Of a stretch of 64,000 bases of DNA, positions 35,370 to 44,308 are shown piece after piece. Position numbers and translations under genes: made by a program. Position 1 is the stretch's first letter, and every line of letters starts with the position of its first letter. The notes under the pieces were generated by a model. The model was given only the letters and a program-made list of their open reading frames with translations. It did no database searches and was not told the DNA's origin. Source of the DNA: Pedobacter soli (GTDB lineage Bacteria > Bacteroidota > Bacteroidia > Sphingobacteriales > Sphingobacteriaceae); assembly GCF_900101435.1 (NCBI RefSeq), contig NZ_FMZH01000009.1, forward strand, positions 9,266-73,265, read 5' to 3'.

Positions 35370-36035
35370 TTATTTCTGTCTGCTCACCATTTCATTAATC
35401 CATATCGGGGCAAATGGAGAAGTACAGCCTTTAGAAACGGGATAATCGCGGTAAATGCCCAATTTTTCGCCTATGGCTAAAGCGCGTTCGCGATAGGCAG
35501 GGTGGTTGATGCCAATCTGAGCTAAAGCAGTGTTCATGGTCCACTGTGTTTCAGGAGCCTCGTTGGCCATTTCGCTTTCGATGCGGTCTAGTAAAGCAGG
35601 GATATCTAATCCTTCCGGTGCCCTGGCAATACGCCCGCTGGTTAAGCTCCAGCCTGCACGGGCCAGCATTTTATCTCCGGAGTTCATCCATTTTTCGCGA
35701 AATTGTTCCTTTTCAGGGTATTCTTTAACCACGTAATTGTAAAACCAGTCGGCAGCCCAGGCAAACTGTTCTGATGCCACCATTTTCTCTATTTCGGCTG
35801 CAGAAAGCTCCCTCGGTTTGAGGATTAAAATGGCCAGCATGCGCGCATCGATATTACCGGTTTCCCAAAGTTCGAGCGCCAGGGCATGGTTGGTTTTAAT
35901 CTTTTTGGCGAGGGTTCTGATATCGCCCATTTTTACGCCGTAAAGATCCTCACGGGCCCCGTTTTTGATGTGCTGTTTACGTACTTTCTCGTCGGCAAGA
36001 GATTCGAGCTGCTTTAATACTTCGTTGCTGTTCAT
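35370..36035 (-). CDS. DNA alkylation repair protein, AlkD-like HEAT-repeat glycosylase family
   Basis: A 221-aa all-helical protein. The typical start is RKQHIKNGAREDLYGVKMGDIRTLAK, and the body is HEAT-like repeats (ELWETGNIDARMLAILIL, WAADWFYNYVVKEYP, ARAGWSLTSGRIA). The relatives AlkC/AlkD remove alkylated bases from DNA. Aromatic and Asp residues of the AlkD site cannot all be placed with confidence; this subgroup (with CTSPFAPIWI at the end) is often annotated only by homology. Possibly co-transcribed with the DUF1801 gene downstream. Confidence 0.87.
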   Translation of the reverse strand: MNSNEVLKQLESLADEKVRKQHIKNGAREDLYGVKMGDIRTLAKKIKTNHALALELWETGNIDARMLAILILKPRELSAAEIEKMVASEQFAWAADWFYNYVVKEYPEKEQFREKWMNSGDKMLARAGWSLTSGRIARAPEGLDIPALLDRIESEMANEAPETQWTMNTALAQIGINHPAYRERALAIGEKLGIYRDYPVSKGCTSPFAPIWINEMVSRQK

Positions 36036-36171
36036 GTGCTGTAAAAATGGTGAGTTTATAAAGTTAAGGTTTTTTAATTAGGTATGGAATGCATGGGGAA
36101 GCATAAAATTAGGATATCATTTTAGCCAAAATATTAGCGTATTGCTCGCACTCAAAGCGCAACACTGAAAG

Positions 36172-36445
36172 GATCGTCATTGCGAGGAGGAACGGACGAA
36201 GCAATCTTTCATGCTAGCTACCTTACTGTAGAGATTGCCTGCCTGCTGCAGGCAGCTTCCTCGGCTGAAAAAGACTTCTCGTATAACGATGCTATTAATG
36301 GCGCTACTCCATGACAACTTGTTGAAATTTTAGCTGAAAGACCCTGAAACACCCGTCCGACCGGCCGGGCGGAAGTTCAGGGTGACGACTGAGGATTGGG
36401 CTTGATGAATTTCTGGTAAGTCCTTCGACAGGCTCAGGATGACAA
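36172..36445. repeat. Palindromic intergenic elements
   Basis: 36172-36300 is a GTCATTGCGAGGAGGAACGG..GACGAAGCAATCTT element with a diverged opposite arm (GATTGCC..CTTCTCGTATAACGAT). 36340-36387 is a CCCTGAAACA..TTCAGGGTGACGA hairpin with a CCGACCGGCCGGGCGG core. 36415-36443 carries GTCCTTCGACAGGCTCAGGATGACA. No gene is seen between 36036 and 36560. Confidence 0.8.
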
Positions 36446-36502
36446 TTTTATTTATGATGTCGATAAGTATGATTCCCTGTGTAATCTCAAAAAAATTAAG
36501 GC

Positions 36503-36546
36503 AAAAAAAAAGCATCCTTTGATCAGAAGGATGCTTTAAATTTTTT
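36503..36546. terminator. Bidirectional Rho-independent terminator
   Basis: Stem AAGCATCCTT / AAGGATGCTT (36510-36519 with 36527-36536) around a 7-nt loop. Homopolymer A runs on the left and T runs on the right give a T-tail on either strand. On the minus strand it ends the small gene at 36561-36731. Confidence 0.85.
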
Positions 36547-36560
36547 TTTGTTGCTAAAAA

Positions 36561-36731
36561 CTATTTTGCCAAAGCAGCTAAAACAGCATTGTTTTTAGCT
36601 AATTGATCGTTTTTAGGTTGTGCAGAACGGCTTCCTAACTCGATGTTAGTTGCTCTTTTTAAAAATGCTACCTCTTGGTGAGCTGTATTTTTATTTCTTC
36701 TGTCTTTTCTTTTTAATCTGGTAACTGCCAT
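36561..36731 (-). CDS. Small basic conserved Bacteroidota protein
   Basis: A 56-aa protein, MAVTRLKRKDRRNKNTAHQE followed by VAFLKRATNIELGSRS and ending LAALAK. The Lys/Arg-rich start and the middle IELGSRSA..PK are typical of a short protein found beside tRNA-Cys or alone in many Bacteroidota, of unknown function. Coding is supported by the clean ATG-to-TAG frame, followed 15 bp later by a strong terminator, and by tRNA-Cys immediately upstream on the same strand. The basic composition suggests nucleic-acid or ribosome binding, which is inference. Confidence 0.85.
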   Translation of the reverse strand: MAVTRLKRKDRRNKNTAHQEVAFLKRATNIELGSRSAQPKNDQLAKNNAVLAALAK

Positions 36732-36764
36732 GGTATTAACCTTTTATTATTTTATTTGTACAAA

Positions 36765-36838
36765 TGGAGGTCGAGAGCGGATTCGAACCGCTGTAGAAGG
36801 TTTTGCAGACCTCTGCCTAGCCACTCGGCCACTCGACC
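36765..36838 (-). tRNA. tRNA-Cys (anticodon GCA)
   Basis: Read on the minus strand: acceptor GGTCGAG pairs with CTCGACC, the D arm carries GGCCGAGTGGCTAGGC, and the anticodon loop CTGCAAA gives GCA. The T arm is AGCGGTTCGAATCCGCT. Discriminator is T and CCA is encoded (36765-36767). No variable-arm extension. Confidence 0.95.
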
Positions 36839-36907
36839 TTAAATTCAAGGCTGCAAAAATAGTAATTATTAGTTAGCCCGCAAATATTATCTCAATTATT
36901 ATCCAAT

Positions 36908-37654
36908 TTAATTTCGAACTCGCACTAATTCAGCACAAAAGATTGCAGCACTTACGGCCACATTTAACGATTCTGCTTCGCCAACCCGCGGTATGGTTAC
37001 CTGTTTGGTTATTTTTTGGATTACTTCGGCCGATATGCCCTTGCCTTCGTTACCCAAAACAATTAAACCTTCGTTACCCCATTGGGTATGGTAAATCGAT
37101 TCACCATCCAACAAAGCACCGAAAACCGGTACTGTAATATTGGTTAGTAAAGCAGGGAGGTCTTCTTCATAAATATTTACCCTGGCCAGCGAACCCATAG
37201 TGGCTTGTACGGTTTTAGGGTTAAAAACCTCTACACAATCTTTCGAGCAGATGATTTGCTTAAAGCCAAACCAATCGGCCGTACGGATAATGGTGCCCAT
37301 GTTACCTGGATCCTGCACACCATCTAAAACCAAAGTAAACTGGTTTTTCAATTCGTTGCTGTTTAAGCTTTTGTTTTTGGGGATATGAACCAGTGCTAAA
37401 AAACCTTGTGGCGTTTGCAGCGTACTAATCTTGTCTAATTCAGCGTTGTTTACTTCAAATAAGTTTATATTTGCGGGTAATTTGGGTAACAAATTGTATT
37501 GTTCGCTGTTATAAAATATAGTATGAATGTGGTAGCTTGACTGAAAAAACTCCTGAATGGATTTGATGCCTTCAACAATAAATAAACCATGTTCTTTACG
37601 GTACTTTTTTTGATGTAACGACTTTATAAAACTAATCTGTGATTTTGAAAGCAT
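36908..37654 (-). CDS. TrmH/SpoU-family RNA methyltransferase
   Basis: A 248-aa protein. An N-terminal substrate-binding domain (about 1-95; SFIKSLHQKKYRKEHGLFIVEG) precedes the SPOUT knot domain. SAM-pocket motifs: LDGVQDPGNMGTIIRTADWF (motif 1), LIVLGNEGKGIS (motif 2) and IPRVGEAESLNVAVSAAIF (motif 3). It 2'-O-methylates a ribose in rRNA or tRNA; the exact site is unknown. It is divergent from the TamL gene, their starts only 11 bp apart. Confidence 0.93.
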   Translation of the reverse strand: MLSKSQISFIKSLHQKKYRKEHGLFIVEGIKSIQEFFQSSYHIHTIFYNSEQYNLLPKLPANINLFEVNNAELDKISTLQTPQGFLALVHIPKNKSLNSNELKNQFTLVLDGVQDPGNMGTIIRTADWFGFKQIICSKDCVEVFNPKTVQATMGSLARVNIYEEDLPALLTNITVPVFGALLDGESIYHTQWGNEGLIVLGNEGKGISAEVIQKITKQVTIPRVGEAESLNVAVSAAIFCAELVRVRN

Positions 37655-37665
37655 ACCAATACTTA

Positions 37666-40068
37666 ATGAATTTTAAACTGAAAAGTACTGCAATATTACT
37701 ATTTATTATTCTTTTAATTCAGGCCTGTTCATCAACTAAATACATTCCCGATTACCAATCGATTGTTAAAAAAGTTAGGATAGACAGCGTTGACGCTAAA
37801 TTTGAAGAGCAGGCATACAATTACGTTCAGAAAGATATCAGGCCTGCTTCCAAGCTAAGTATTAATGTGCCTTTGTACAATTTGTTCAACACCAGGGATG
37901 GCCGTTACAAAACCAATGATATTAAACCATTCGGTTCTCCGCCTGCAATTCTGGACAGTACCCTGGTAGAAATTTCGAGAACACAGATCCAAAAGTTTTT
38001 AAAAAGTAAAGGTTATCGGCAGGCTGATGTGAATGCAAGTATTAAAGTGGCCAATAAAAAAGCAGAAATTGTATTCACGGCCAAGCCGGGTCCGGCCTAC
38101 ATGGTTCAAAATATAAGCGATTCTATACCTAACGCGAATATCCGAAACCTCTACGAATCGAATAAAACTAAAATTAGCCATTTGCATAAAGGTATGCAGT
38201 ACGATGAGGATTCGTTAACTTACGAAAGGGAACAGATTTACCGGATTATGAAAGAGAATGGCTACTTCTATTTCCTGCGGCCTTATGTAACTTTTGATGT
38301 TTTTGGCGCCGAACCCAGCTCTAAAACCAATAAAATTGATTTAAACCTAAATGTGGCCGATCCCGAAAATGGTAGTCACAAACAGTTTAACATTGGTTAT
38401 ACCCACATGATTATTGCTCCCAATCCGGAAGGATTCCCGGATTCAGTAAGGTATAAATTGAGTAAGGATACCCTGAACGGCATTATTTTTACCGATTTTT
38501 CTAAACGTTATAGAAGAAACCCGATTGTACGCTACGATTTTCTTAAACAAGGCGAACTATACGATATCCGGAACGAAAACCTGACATACGATCGCTTGTA
38601 CGAACTGAATGTGTTTAAAAACGTTAAGATCGATTATTTCAGGAGAGACAGTACTTCTAATAAAATCAATACCGTAATTCAGCTCATTCCACAAAAGGTA
38701 ATGAGCAACAGGGTAGAAGGAGAGGTGCCTTTTAATGGTGGAACGGTTGGTTTTACCATTGGTAATACCTATACCAATAACAATATTTTCAGGGGTGCCG
38801 AGCGTTTCGAGCTCCAGGTTAAAGGCGGTTTGCAATCGCGTATTGGCAATGGGGCAAAGGTATTCAGCGATATTTACCAGCGCGATTTCTCGATCAGTGC
38901 CAGTATTTCGGTACCCAGGTTAATGATCCCGTTCTATAACCCGGTTTTGGGTGGTAATGGCATGCCGCATACTACTTTTGCTTCCAGTTACATTTATGCA
39001 CTGCAAAAAGATGTTTCCGTAAGGAGGATTTTCATCAATTCGATCACTTACGATTGGTTTGAAACCAAATCTAAACTGCACTCCTTTACACCTTTAAACT
39101 TTGAGTACCGTTTTGGAAACCTTGATCCCAATGTAGATTCGGCTACCGTAGTAAATAATATTTATTATTCTACCCTGTTAAATCGAAAGGATTTAACCCT
39201 GGGCATGAAATACACCTATACGTTAAATGCCGATAAGCTAAACCAGTACCGCACATTTGTGTATTTAAGGGCAGGAATGGATATTGCGGGTAATTTGCTT
39301 CAGGGAATTTCTAAATTAACAGGTACCAAAAGTGACCCGGCCAATGATAATCCGGCAAAGATATTAGGCTTGCCATTTAACCAATATATGCGACCTGAAG
39401 TAGATATCAGGTGGTACAAGCATTTGGGTGGCGACAGGCAGTTTATTGCGCGTTTAAATACAGGCGTAGCTTATGCTTACGGTAACTCTGTTTTAAACGG
39501 TATTCCTTTCGAAAAACAATTTTTTGCCGGAGGATCGAACGGCATCAGGGCCTGGCAGGCCAGAACTTTAGGTCCGGGGAATTATAACAGAGAGGTGATT
39601 GCAAGCAATGAATTGCGCAAGGCATTTTTTGGGCTCGATCAATTGGGAACCATGCGCATTGAAACCAATTTTGAATACCGCTTTACTGTTGCCCGAAACT
39701 TTTTTGGGGCTACTTTAAAGGGAGCTGCATTTGTGGATGCCGGTAACGTGTGGAGCATTCGTAAAAACGAGTCGATCAGCGCCGGATTTCCGGAACTGGA
39801 CGAACTGACAATTTTCAGGTTAAATAAACTCGCTAAACAAATTGCCATTGGTACAGGTGTGGGCTTGCGCTACGATGTGCAGTATTTTGTGTTCAGGTTT
39901 GATGTCGGTTTAAAACTTAAAGATCCACAGTTTATCGGATCTGAACAGTGGGTAATCGGCAAGTTTTTATCTGGTGCCAGAGATTTTAAAAATGCCTATA
40001 ATTTAACTCATGCCCCCGATACTTACCGCTTTTTACAGTATAATTTCGGGATTGGTATGCCGTTCTAA
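37666..40068 (+). CDS. tamL: TamL-like outer-membrane lipoprotein, BamA/TamA (Omp85) family
   Basis: Starting at the ATG at 37666 (800 aa) the protein has a lipoprotein signal (ILLFIILLIQAC, lipid-carrying Cys about residue 21), POTRA-like domains and a C-terminal Omp85 beta-barrel (from about 400) with FAGGSNGIRAW, the conserved family loop motif, and a final strand ending in F. A lipidated TamA is the Bacteroidota TamL type, involved in outer-membrane protein and lipid homeostasis. The ATG nine codons upstream would put extra residues before the lipobox and overlap the divergent gene. Confidence 0.9.
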   Translation: MNFKLKSTAILLFIILLIQACSSTKYIPDYQSIVKKVRIDSVDAKFEEQAYNYVQKDIRPASKLSINVPLYNLFNTRDGRYKTNDIKPFGSPPAILDSTLVEISRTQIQKFLKSKGYRQADVNASIKVANKKAEIVFTAKPGPAYMVQNISDSIPNANIRNLYESNKTKISHLHKGMQYDEDSLTYEREQIYRIMKENGYFYFLRPYVTFDVFGAEPSSKTNKIDLNLNVADPENGSHKQFNIGYTHMIIAPNPEGFPDSVRYKLSKDTLNGIIFTDFSKRYRRNPIVRYDFLKQGELYDIRNENLTYDRLYELNVFKNVKIDYFRRDSTSNKINTVIQLIPQKVMSNRVEGEVPFNGGTVGFTIGNTYTNNNIFRGAERFELQVKGGLQSRIGNGAKVFSDIYQRDFSISASISVPRLMIPFYNPVLGGNGMPHTTFASSYIYALQKDVSVRRIFINSITYDWFETKSKLHSFTPLNFEYRFGNLDPNVDSATVVNNIYYSTLLNRKDLTLGMKYTYTLNADKLNQYRTFVYLRAGMDIAGNLLQGISKLTGTKSDPANDNPAKILGLPFNQYMRPEVDIRWYKHLGGDRQFIARLNTGVAYAYGNSVLNGIPFEKQFFAGGSNGIRAWQARTLGPGNYNREVIASNELRKAFFGLDQLGTMRIETNFEYRFTVARNFFGATLKGAAFVDAGNVWSIRKNESISAGFPELDELTIFRLNKLAKQIAIGTGVGLRYDVQYFVFRFDVGLKLKDPQFIGSEQWVIGKFLSGARDFKNAYNLTHAPDTYRFLQYNFGIGMPF

Positions 40069-40644
40069 TTAATCGAACAGACTTGGGAATTTAGGTTTAT
40101 CAGCAACGTTTTTAAAAGCAAATTCCTTATAGGGTTGCCATCTCTTGTCGATATGTTTATAAACGGAGAAAGCAGCAACCTGAAATTCGCGTTTAAACTT
40201 GCGGTCTTTAAAATCGCTTAAAATATCTTTAAAAACAGGTGGCTTCAGGTCTCTGAAAGCGAGTGTGAGGTGCGGGTTAAACTTACTGCTGTCTTTTTTA
40301 TCCAGCAGTTTTAAAGGCAATAATTCCTTTCTGATTTGCTGCTCAAGGCTCACAATGCCTTCATTCCGTTCTACATCTATATAAAAAGTATGCTCAGGAA
40401 AAGCATTAAAATTTTTTAATACCTGATTAAAGGGCTTAAGAAATGAAGCGGCATCGAGTGCATTGAAAAACTTCTTTTCTGCTTCTTGCGAAGATAGTTT
40501 TACCGGAGGATACAAAGTAATGTGTGCCGGCCGCTTTAACGATTCGTGTACGTTAAATTTGCCCGAAATGTAATTTCTGATCTCATCTACATCTTCAACA
40601 ATAGATACGGGAGGAACTAAACACACTAAAAAAAGATTTTCCAT
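40069..40644 (-). CDS. 2'-5' RNA ligase family protein (2H phosphoesterase)
   Basis: A 191-aa protein of the 2H superfamily. The two catalytic H-x-T motifs are present: HITLYPPVK (about residue 41) and HLTLAFRDLK (about 124). These enzymes join or hydrolyse 2'-5' phosphodiester or cyclic-phosphate bonds in RNA or nucleotides; the substrate is not known. The stop codons of this gene and the converging tamL lie back to back. Confidence 0.88.
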   Translation of the reverse strand: MENLFLVCLVPPVSIVEDVDEIRNYISGKFNVHESLKRPAHITLYPPVKLSSQEAEKKFFNALDAASFLKPFNQVLKNFNAFPEHTFYIDVERNEGIVSLEQQIRKELLPLKLLDKKDSSKFNPHLTLAFRDLKPPVFKDILSDFKDRKFKREFQVAAFSVYKHIDKRWQPYKEFAFKNVADKPKFPSLFD

Positions 40645-40714
40645 AGCGGCAAATTTACTAAAAATATTAGTAAAATGAAGTAAGGAATTAATGTCGTTAA
40701 AAACGACAGGATAT

Positions 40715-40793
40715 GAACGCGCCCGTTGGAAACGGGCGTGAGCATTAATATTTAAGGGATTGTAAATAATTGTCAGCTGGTACCAGTTGACAG
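40715..40793. repeat. Two inverted repeats in an intergenic gap
   Basis: First, CGCGCCCGTT / AACGGGCGTG hairpin with a short GGAA-type loop (about 40717-40741). Second, TGTCAGCTGGTACCAGTTGACA (40771-40792), a 22-bp near-perfect palindrome with one G/T pair. They lie before the start of the 2H gene and after the membrane protein gene. Confidence 0.6.
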
Positions 40794-40803
40794 TATAAAT
40801 TTA

Positions 40804-41334
40804 TCAAATGAGGTTCTTTAAACCATCAAAAATACTTTCGAAAAAGGTAGAAAGGTTAAGGCCATTACTGTGGTTGAAATAGACAAATATTAGAAAGGCG
40901 ATAACCACAAAAATGATGAGTTTGCGAAAAGCAAAGGCGATAATAATCAATACAATGGGGATAATGAAAAGCCATAAACTGCTGATGGCGTAAGGACTTA
41001 AATCGCTATCTTTTTTAAACACATAAACCAGTTTACTGTGCGTGCCGGCATCATTTTGATGTTTAATGTACACAAATGTCGATTTATCGATGGGTAAGGG
41101 CAGCACAGCTATACCATCGTTAAATTTTAAAACCTGTGTAAAACCACTCACGCTAAAAGTATAGGTGCCATTAATATTTTCGTTCGGGTTATTGAGCGAA
41201 TCGGCCGCTATAATGGCCAGTTTGTTATTTTTGAGCAGGTTTTCTTTAACCAGAAAATTATTAATGGCCGCTGTTTGTGCCTGGCCTAAAAAGCCAATTA
41301 AACATAGGGAAAGCAAGAGTAAGATTCGTTTCAT
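40804..41334 (-). CDS. Exported membrane-anchored protein of unknown function
   Basis: A 176-aa protein: signal peptide (LLLLSLCLIGFLGQAQ), a beta-rich extracytoplasmic part of about 100 residues, then two adjacent hydrophobic segments (LWLFIIPIVLIIIAFAF and LIIFVVIAFLIFVYF) near the C-terminus. I recognise no domain. Its start overlaps the stop of the patatin gene by 4 bp (ATGA), so it is translationally coupled and probably works with it at the envelope. Confidence 0.78.
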   Translation of the reverse strand: MKRILLLLSLCLIGFLGQAQTAAINNFLVKENLLKNNKLAIIAADSLNNPNENINGTYTFSVSGFTQVLKFNDGIAVLPLPIDKSTFVYIKHQNDAGTHSKLVYVFKKDSDLSPYAISSLWLFIIPIVLIIIAFAFRKLIIFVVIAFLIFVYFNHSNGLNLSTFFESIFDGLKNLI

Positions 41335-43649
41335 TCGATAGAACGTTTATTGTAAATTAAATAACCGATATGCAATAATACACCATTTCTTTTAACTGCA
41401 TCATTATATAAATTATAACTTAAACTTACCGGCCCCAGTGGCGAGTGATAAACCAGGCCAGCTGTACCTGCATAACGGACTTTTGTAATGGCCTTTGCAT
41501 AATCTACCCCCTGGAAACCGTTCAGTTCATATTCTTTATGCGGTAAAAATAAATATCCTTCCAATCTAAAATCAAGATTTTTTTTCAAATTGTAGATATT
41601 TTTAATCCCACCGGCAGCATATGTTTTGGCCCTGAACTTATCCAGAAATAGAGAGCGGCTATCTTGCAGCGGATAAAATGCCGGTGCCACCAGCAATGTT
41701 GAATAATAATTGCTGAATAAAGGCTGATCGGAAATTACCCCTTCAACAATGTATCCCAGTGTATACTTTTTTAGGTGGAAGAAATAATTTTCCTGGGTAA
41801 GTTTTATGCTTCCCCAATGGCGCAGCTGACTACTGCCCGGAATTTTGACAAAACCAGGTGTATTGCGCAGAATATTGCCCGGATTATAGTTTTCGCGCCC
41901 GGTAGTGTAATTAAAACTAAGCGAGAAGCTTTGCCCGTTGGTGGCATATTGTTTGCGGTTTAACGAGTTTTTTTCGAAGTTTAACGAACCTCTGAAACCA
42001 TTAAAGATGGTTTGATCCAATAAATCGCCAACTGCAAAAGTGTTGTTAGGACTATACCTGTCGTTATTGTTGATAAAGGTAGAATGTAGCACGATTTTGG
42101 TGTTGTAATTGAGTGGCATCCCTATCATTAAATCAATTTTCCGGTCAGATTGTTCGATGTAAATTGGGCGGGGGTTTTCGATAAAAATCTGGCTGGTATT
42201 ATAAAAATTCCAGTGGTTGTAAGTGAGTTCCCCGGCTAAAAATAAAGGGAGTTTGGTTGGGTAATCGATACGGCCATTTAACTGTACCGATTCGTAAAAA
42301 CGGCCCGAATAGAAACTGGTGCCAAAGGTGTACGATTTGCGGTTAAGGTAATTGTATTCGGCACCGAGAAAAACATTGCTGATTGGGCGGGTTGAAATAT
42401 TGCCGCCCAATTCGAGTTTGAAACTCTTTTTAGGTTGCGCCACGACTTCGAAAGTATAACTATCTGTTGTCGGCTGATAGGAGATTTTGGGATATACGGT
42501 TTCGAAAGTCTGGTCGGCAACCAGTTTGTAATAGCCGCGCTTAATGTCTTTTAAATCGAAGGTGGCTTTATCACTTTTAAAAACCCGTTCTACATATTTT
42601 TTTTGCTGATTGTTTACTCCTGAAACGATGATATTGCTGAATTTGAGATCAGGTTTACGGACATTAAATTTTTCTCTGCGCCGGGCTAGTTCTTCATCAT
42701 TTACCCTGCGACTAATTAAAGCTTTAATGCGCGGCATATCGGCCATGGTGGCATCATAACCCTTTTTTATCAGTTCGGCGACCGGAGCAAAATTGGTTAC
42801 GCTGTAGCCGGCTAAATTGGGCTGGATGTAAACCCCGTTTTTGCCAATCATGGTCGAATCTGATTTGGACAGGAACATGTACACCAAAAAACGGTTCATT
42901 AAACGGTCGTCGATATTTTTAGGGTATTCATTATAGGTTTTAGACGAAACGTTGGCACCGATTACAAAGTCGGGTTTAAAATCCTTTTCCATTACATCGG
43001 CAGGGAAGTTATTGTAAAGCCCTCCGTCAAAAACATATTTTCCGTCCAATTTTATGGGGCGGTAAACAATTGGAACGGTCATGGTTGCCCTAACGGCTTC
43101 GGCCAGACTTCCTTTGCTTACAGTGATGCTTTTTTGCGATAAAACATCGGCTGCCATGCATCGAAATGGTACAAAAAGATTGTCGAAATTATCTTTTGAA
43201 ACTGCAGAAGCCTGCGAAAACAGTTCGAGAAAGGCAAAGTTTAAGGGAATATCGTTAATCAGGTTAGAGCGGAAACTAAAATGGAAACCGGTATCGATAG
43301 CCACTTTTGCCGTAAGCATGGAGGCATTTGGCGCTCTTTTTTGAAAATAAAAGGTATAATCGCTGGTATAGCGGCCATTTACCCAGTTTTGAAAATCGTT
43401 GCTAAGTGCAATCTCTTCTATTTGCGCCGGGCTATACCCCGAAGCATACATGGCCCCAACAATACCACCCATTGAAGTACCGGTAATGTAATCAATTGGG
43501 ATATGGTTTTCTTCCAGTGCTTTTAACGTCCCGATATGAGCCAGGCCTTTTGCGCCTCCTCCGCTAAACACAAGACCTACCTTTTGCGCGCGCAACTGGT
43601 TACAGCACAGAACGAAAAGTATCAGCAAAAATCTTTTAAAAGTTACCAC
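41331..43649 (-). CDS. Patatin-like phospholipase fused to an outer-membrane beta-barrel
   Basis: A 772-aa protein with a signal peptide (FLLILFVLCCNQLRAQ), a patatin domain (about 24-310) and a C-terminal Omp85-like barrel. Patatin motifs: oxyanion loop GGGAKG (about 31), nucleophile GTSMGG (Ser59) and DGGLYNN (Asp of the dyad). A POTRA-like linker (SNIIVSGVNNQQKKYVERVF) leads to the barrel, which ends YLIYNKRSIE. This is the PlpD-type architecture (type Vd autotransporter-like). It hydrolyses lipid acyl esters, at or outside the outer membrane. Confidence 0.92.
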   Translation of the reverse strand: MVTFKRFLLILFVLCCNQLRAQKVGLVFSGGGAKGLAHIGTLKALEENHIPIDYITGTSMGGIVGAMYASGYSPAQIEEIALSNDFQNWVNGRYTSDYTFYFQKRAPNASMLTAKVAIDTGFHFSFRSNLINDIPLNFAFLELFSQASAVSKDNFDNLFVPFRCMAADVLSQKSITVSKGSLAEAVRATMTVPIVYRPIKLDGKYVFDGGLYNNFPADVMEKDFKPDFVIGANVSSKTYNEYPKNIDDRLMNRFLVYMFLSKSDSTMIGKNGVYIQPNLAGYSVTNFAPVAELIKKGYDATMADMPRIKALISRRVNDEELARRREKFNVRKPDLKFSNIIVSGVNNQQKKYVERVFKSDKATFDLKDIKRGYYKLVADQTFETVYPKISYQPTTDSYTFEVVAQPKKSFKLELGGNISTRPISNVFLGAEYNYLNRKSYTFGTSFYSGRFYESVQLNGRIDYPTKLPLFLAGELTYNHWNFYNTSQIFIENPRPIYIEQSDRKIDLMIGMPLNYNTKIVLHSTFINNNDRYSPNNTFAVGDLLDQTIFNGFRGSLNFEKNSLNRKQYATNGQSFSLSFNYTTGRENYNPGNILRNTPGFVKIPGSSQLRHWGSIKLTQENYFFHLKKYTLGYIVEGVISDQPLFSNYYSTLLVAPAFYPLQDSRSLFLDKFRAKTYAAGGIKNIYNLKKNLDFRLEGYLFLPHKEYELNGFQGVDYAKAITKVRYAGTAGLVYHSPLGPVSLSYNLYNDAVKRNGVLLHIGYLIYNKRSIE

Positions 43650-43675
43650 ACCTAAAAATAGGGTTTTCTTTTAAA

Positions 43676-44149
43676 TTAATTCAATATGAGGATATTGTAG
43701 GTTAAAAATGATGCAAAACTTACCCAAAGGATATAGGGGATGAATAATAGCCCTGCCCGCTTATCTATCCGGTAAAATGTAACAGCGTTTATCACAATAA
43801 CAATAAGCAGCAGAATAATTTCGGCCATGGCAAAACCTATTTCGTGCAGGTAAAAGAAAATGAACGACCAGGCCAGGTTAAGCATCAGCTGGATTAAATA
43901 TATGGCTACTGTCCGCGGGAAATGCGTAATCTGATCACGTTTTACCCACACCAGATAGGCAGCAATACCAATAAGGATGTATAATGTTGTCCAAACCGGA
44001 GCAAAAAGCCAGTTTGGTGGGTTAAAAGCGGGTTTGTTTAAAGTAGGGTACCAGGTTTTAACCGATTGTGCAGTGGCCCAACCGCCCAATGCACCTATAC
44101 CAAGTGTGATGGCTATATTGACAATGAAAGCAAGGGGTTTAAATTTCAT
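43676..44149 (-). CDS. TspO/MBR family protein
   Basis: A 157-aa integral membrane protein with five hydrophobic helices and the Trp/Pro-rich TspO signature WYPTLNKPAFNPPNWLFAPV. Two further marks are ILIGIAAYLVW and LMLNLAWSFIFF. TspO proteins bind porphyrins and cholesterol-like ligands and affect tetrapyrrole handling. It begins a few dozen bases from the patatin stop region on the same strand and may be separate. Confidence 0.93.
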   Translation of the reverse strand: MKFKPLAFIVNIAITLGIGALGGWATAQSVKTWYPTLNKPAFNPPNWLFAPVWTTLYILIGIAAYLVWVKRDQITHFPRTVAIYLIQLMLNLAWSFIFFYLHEIGFAMAEIILLLIVIVINAVTFYRIDKRAGLLFIPYILWVSFASFLTYNILILN

Positions 44150-44252
44150 GGGATGATTTTCAGTTTAAACAATAATATAGTCTAAATGTTTCGCGGTGTA
44201 CGGCAACGCAATGAACGAACCTGAAAAATGAAGAGATCAGGTGTTTTTGGTG

Positions 44253-44283
44253 CAAAAAAAAGCCCCTCAATAAATCGAGGGGC
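44253..44283 (-). terminator. Rho-independent terminator of the M16-like gene
   Basis: Minus-strand stem GCCCCTC / GAGGGGC (44277-44283 with 44262-44268), 8-nt loop, followed by a run of eight T residues, 25 bp after the stop codon. Confidence 0.9.
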
Positions 44284-44308
44284 AGTTCTTATAATTGTTT
44301 TAGACGAC

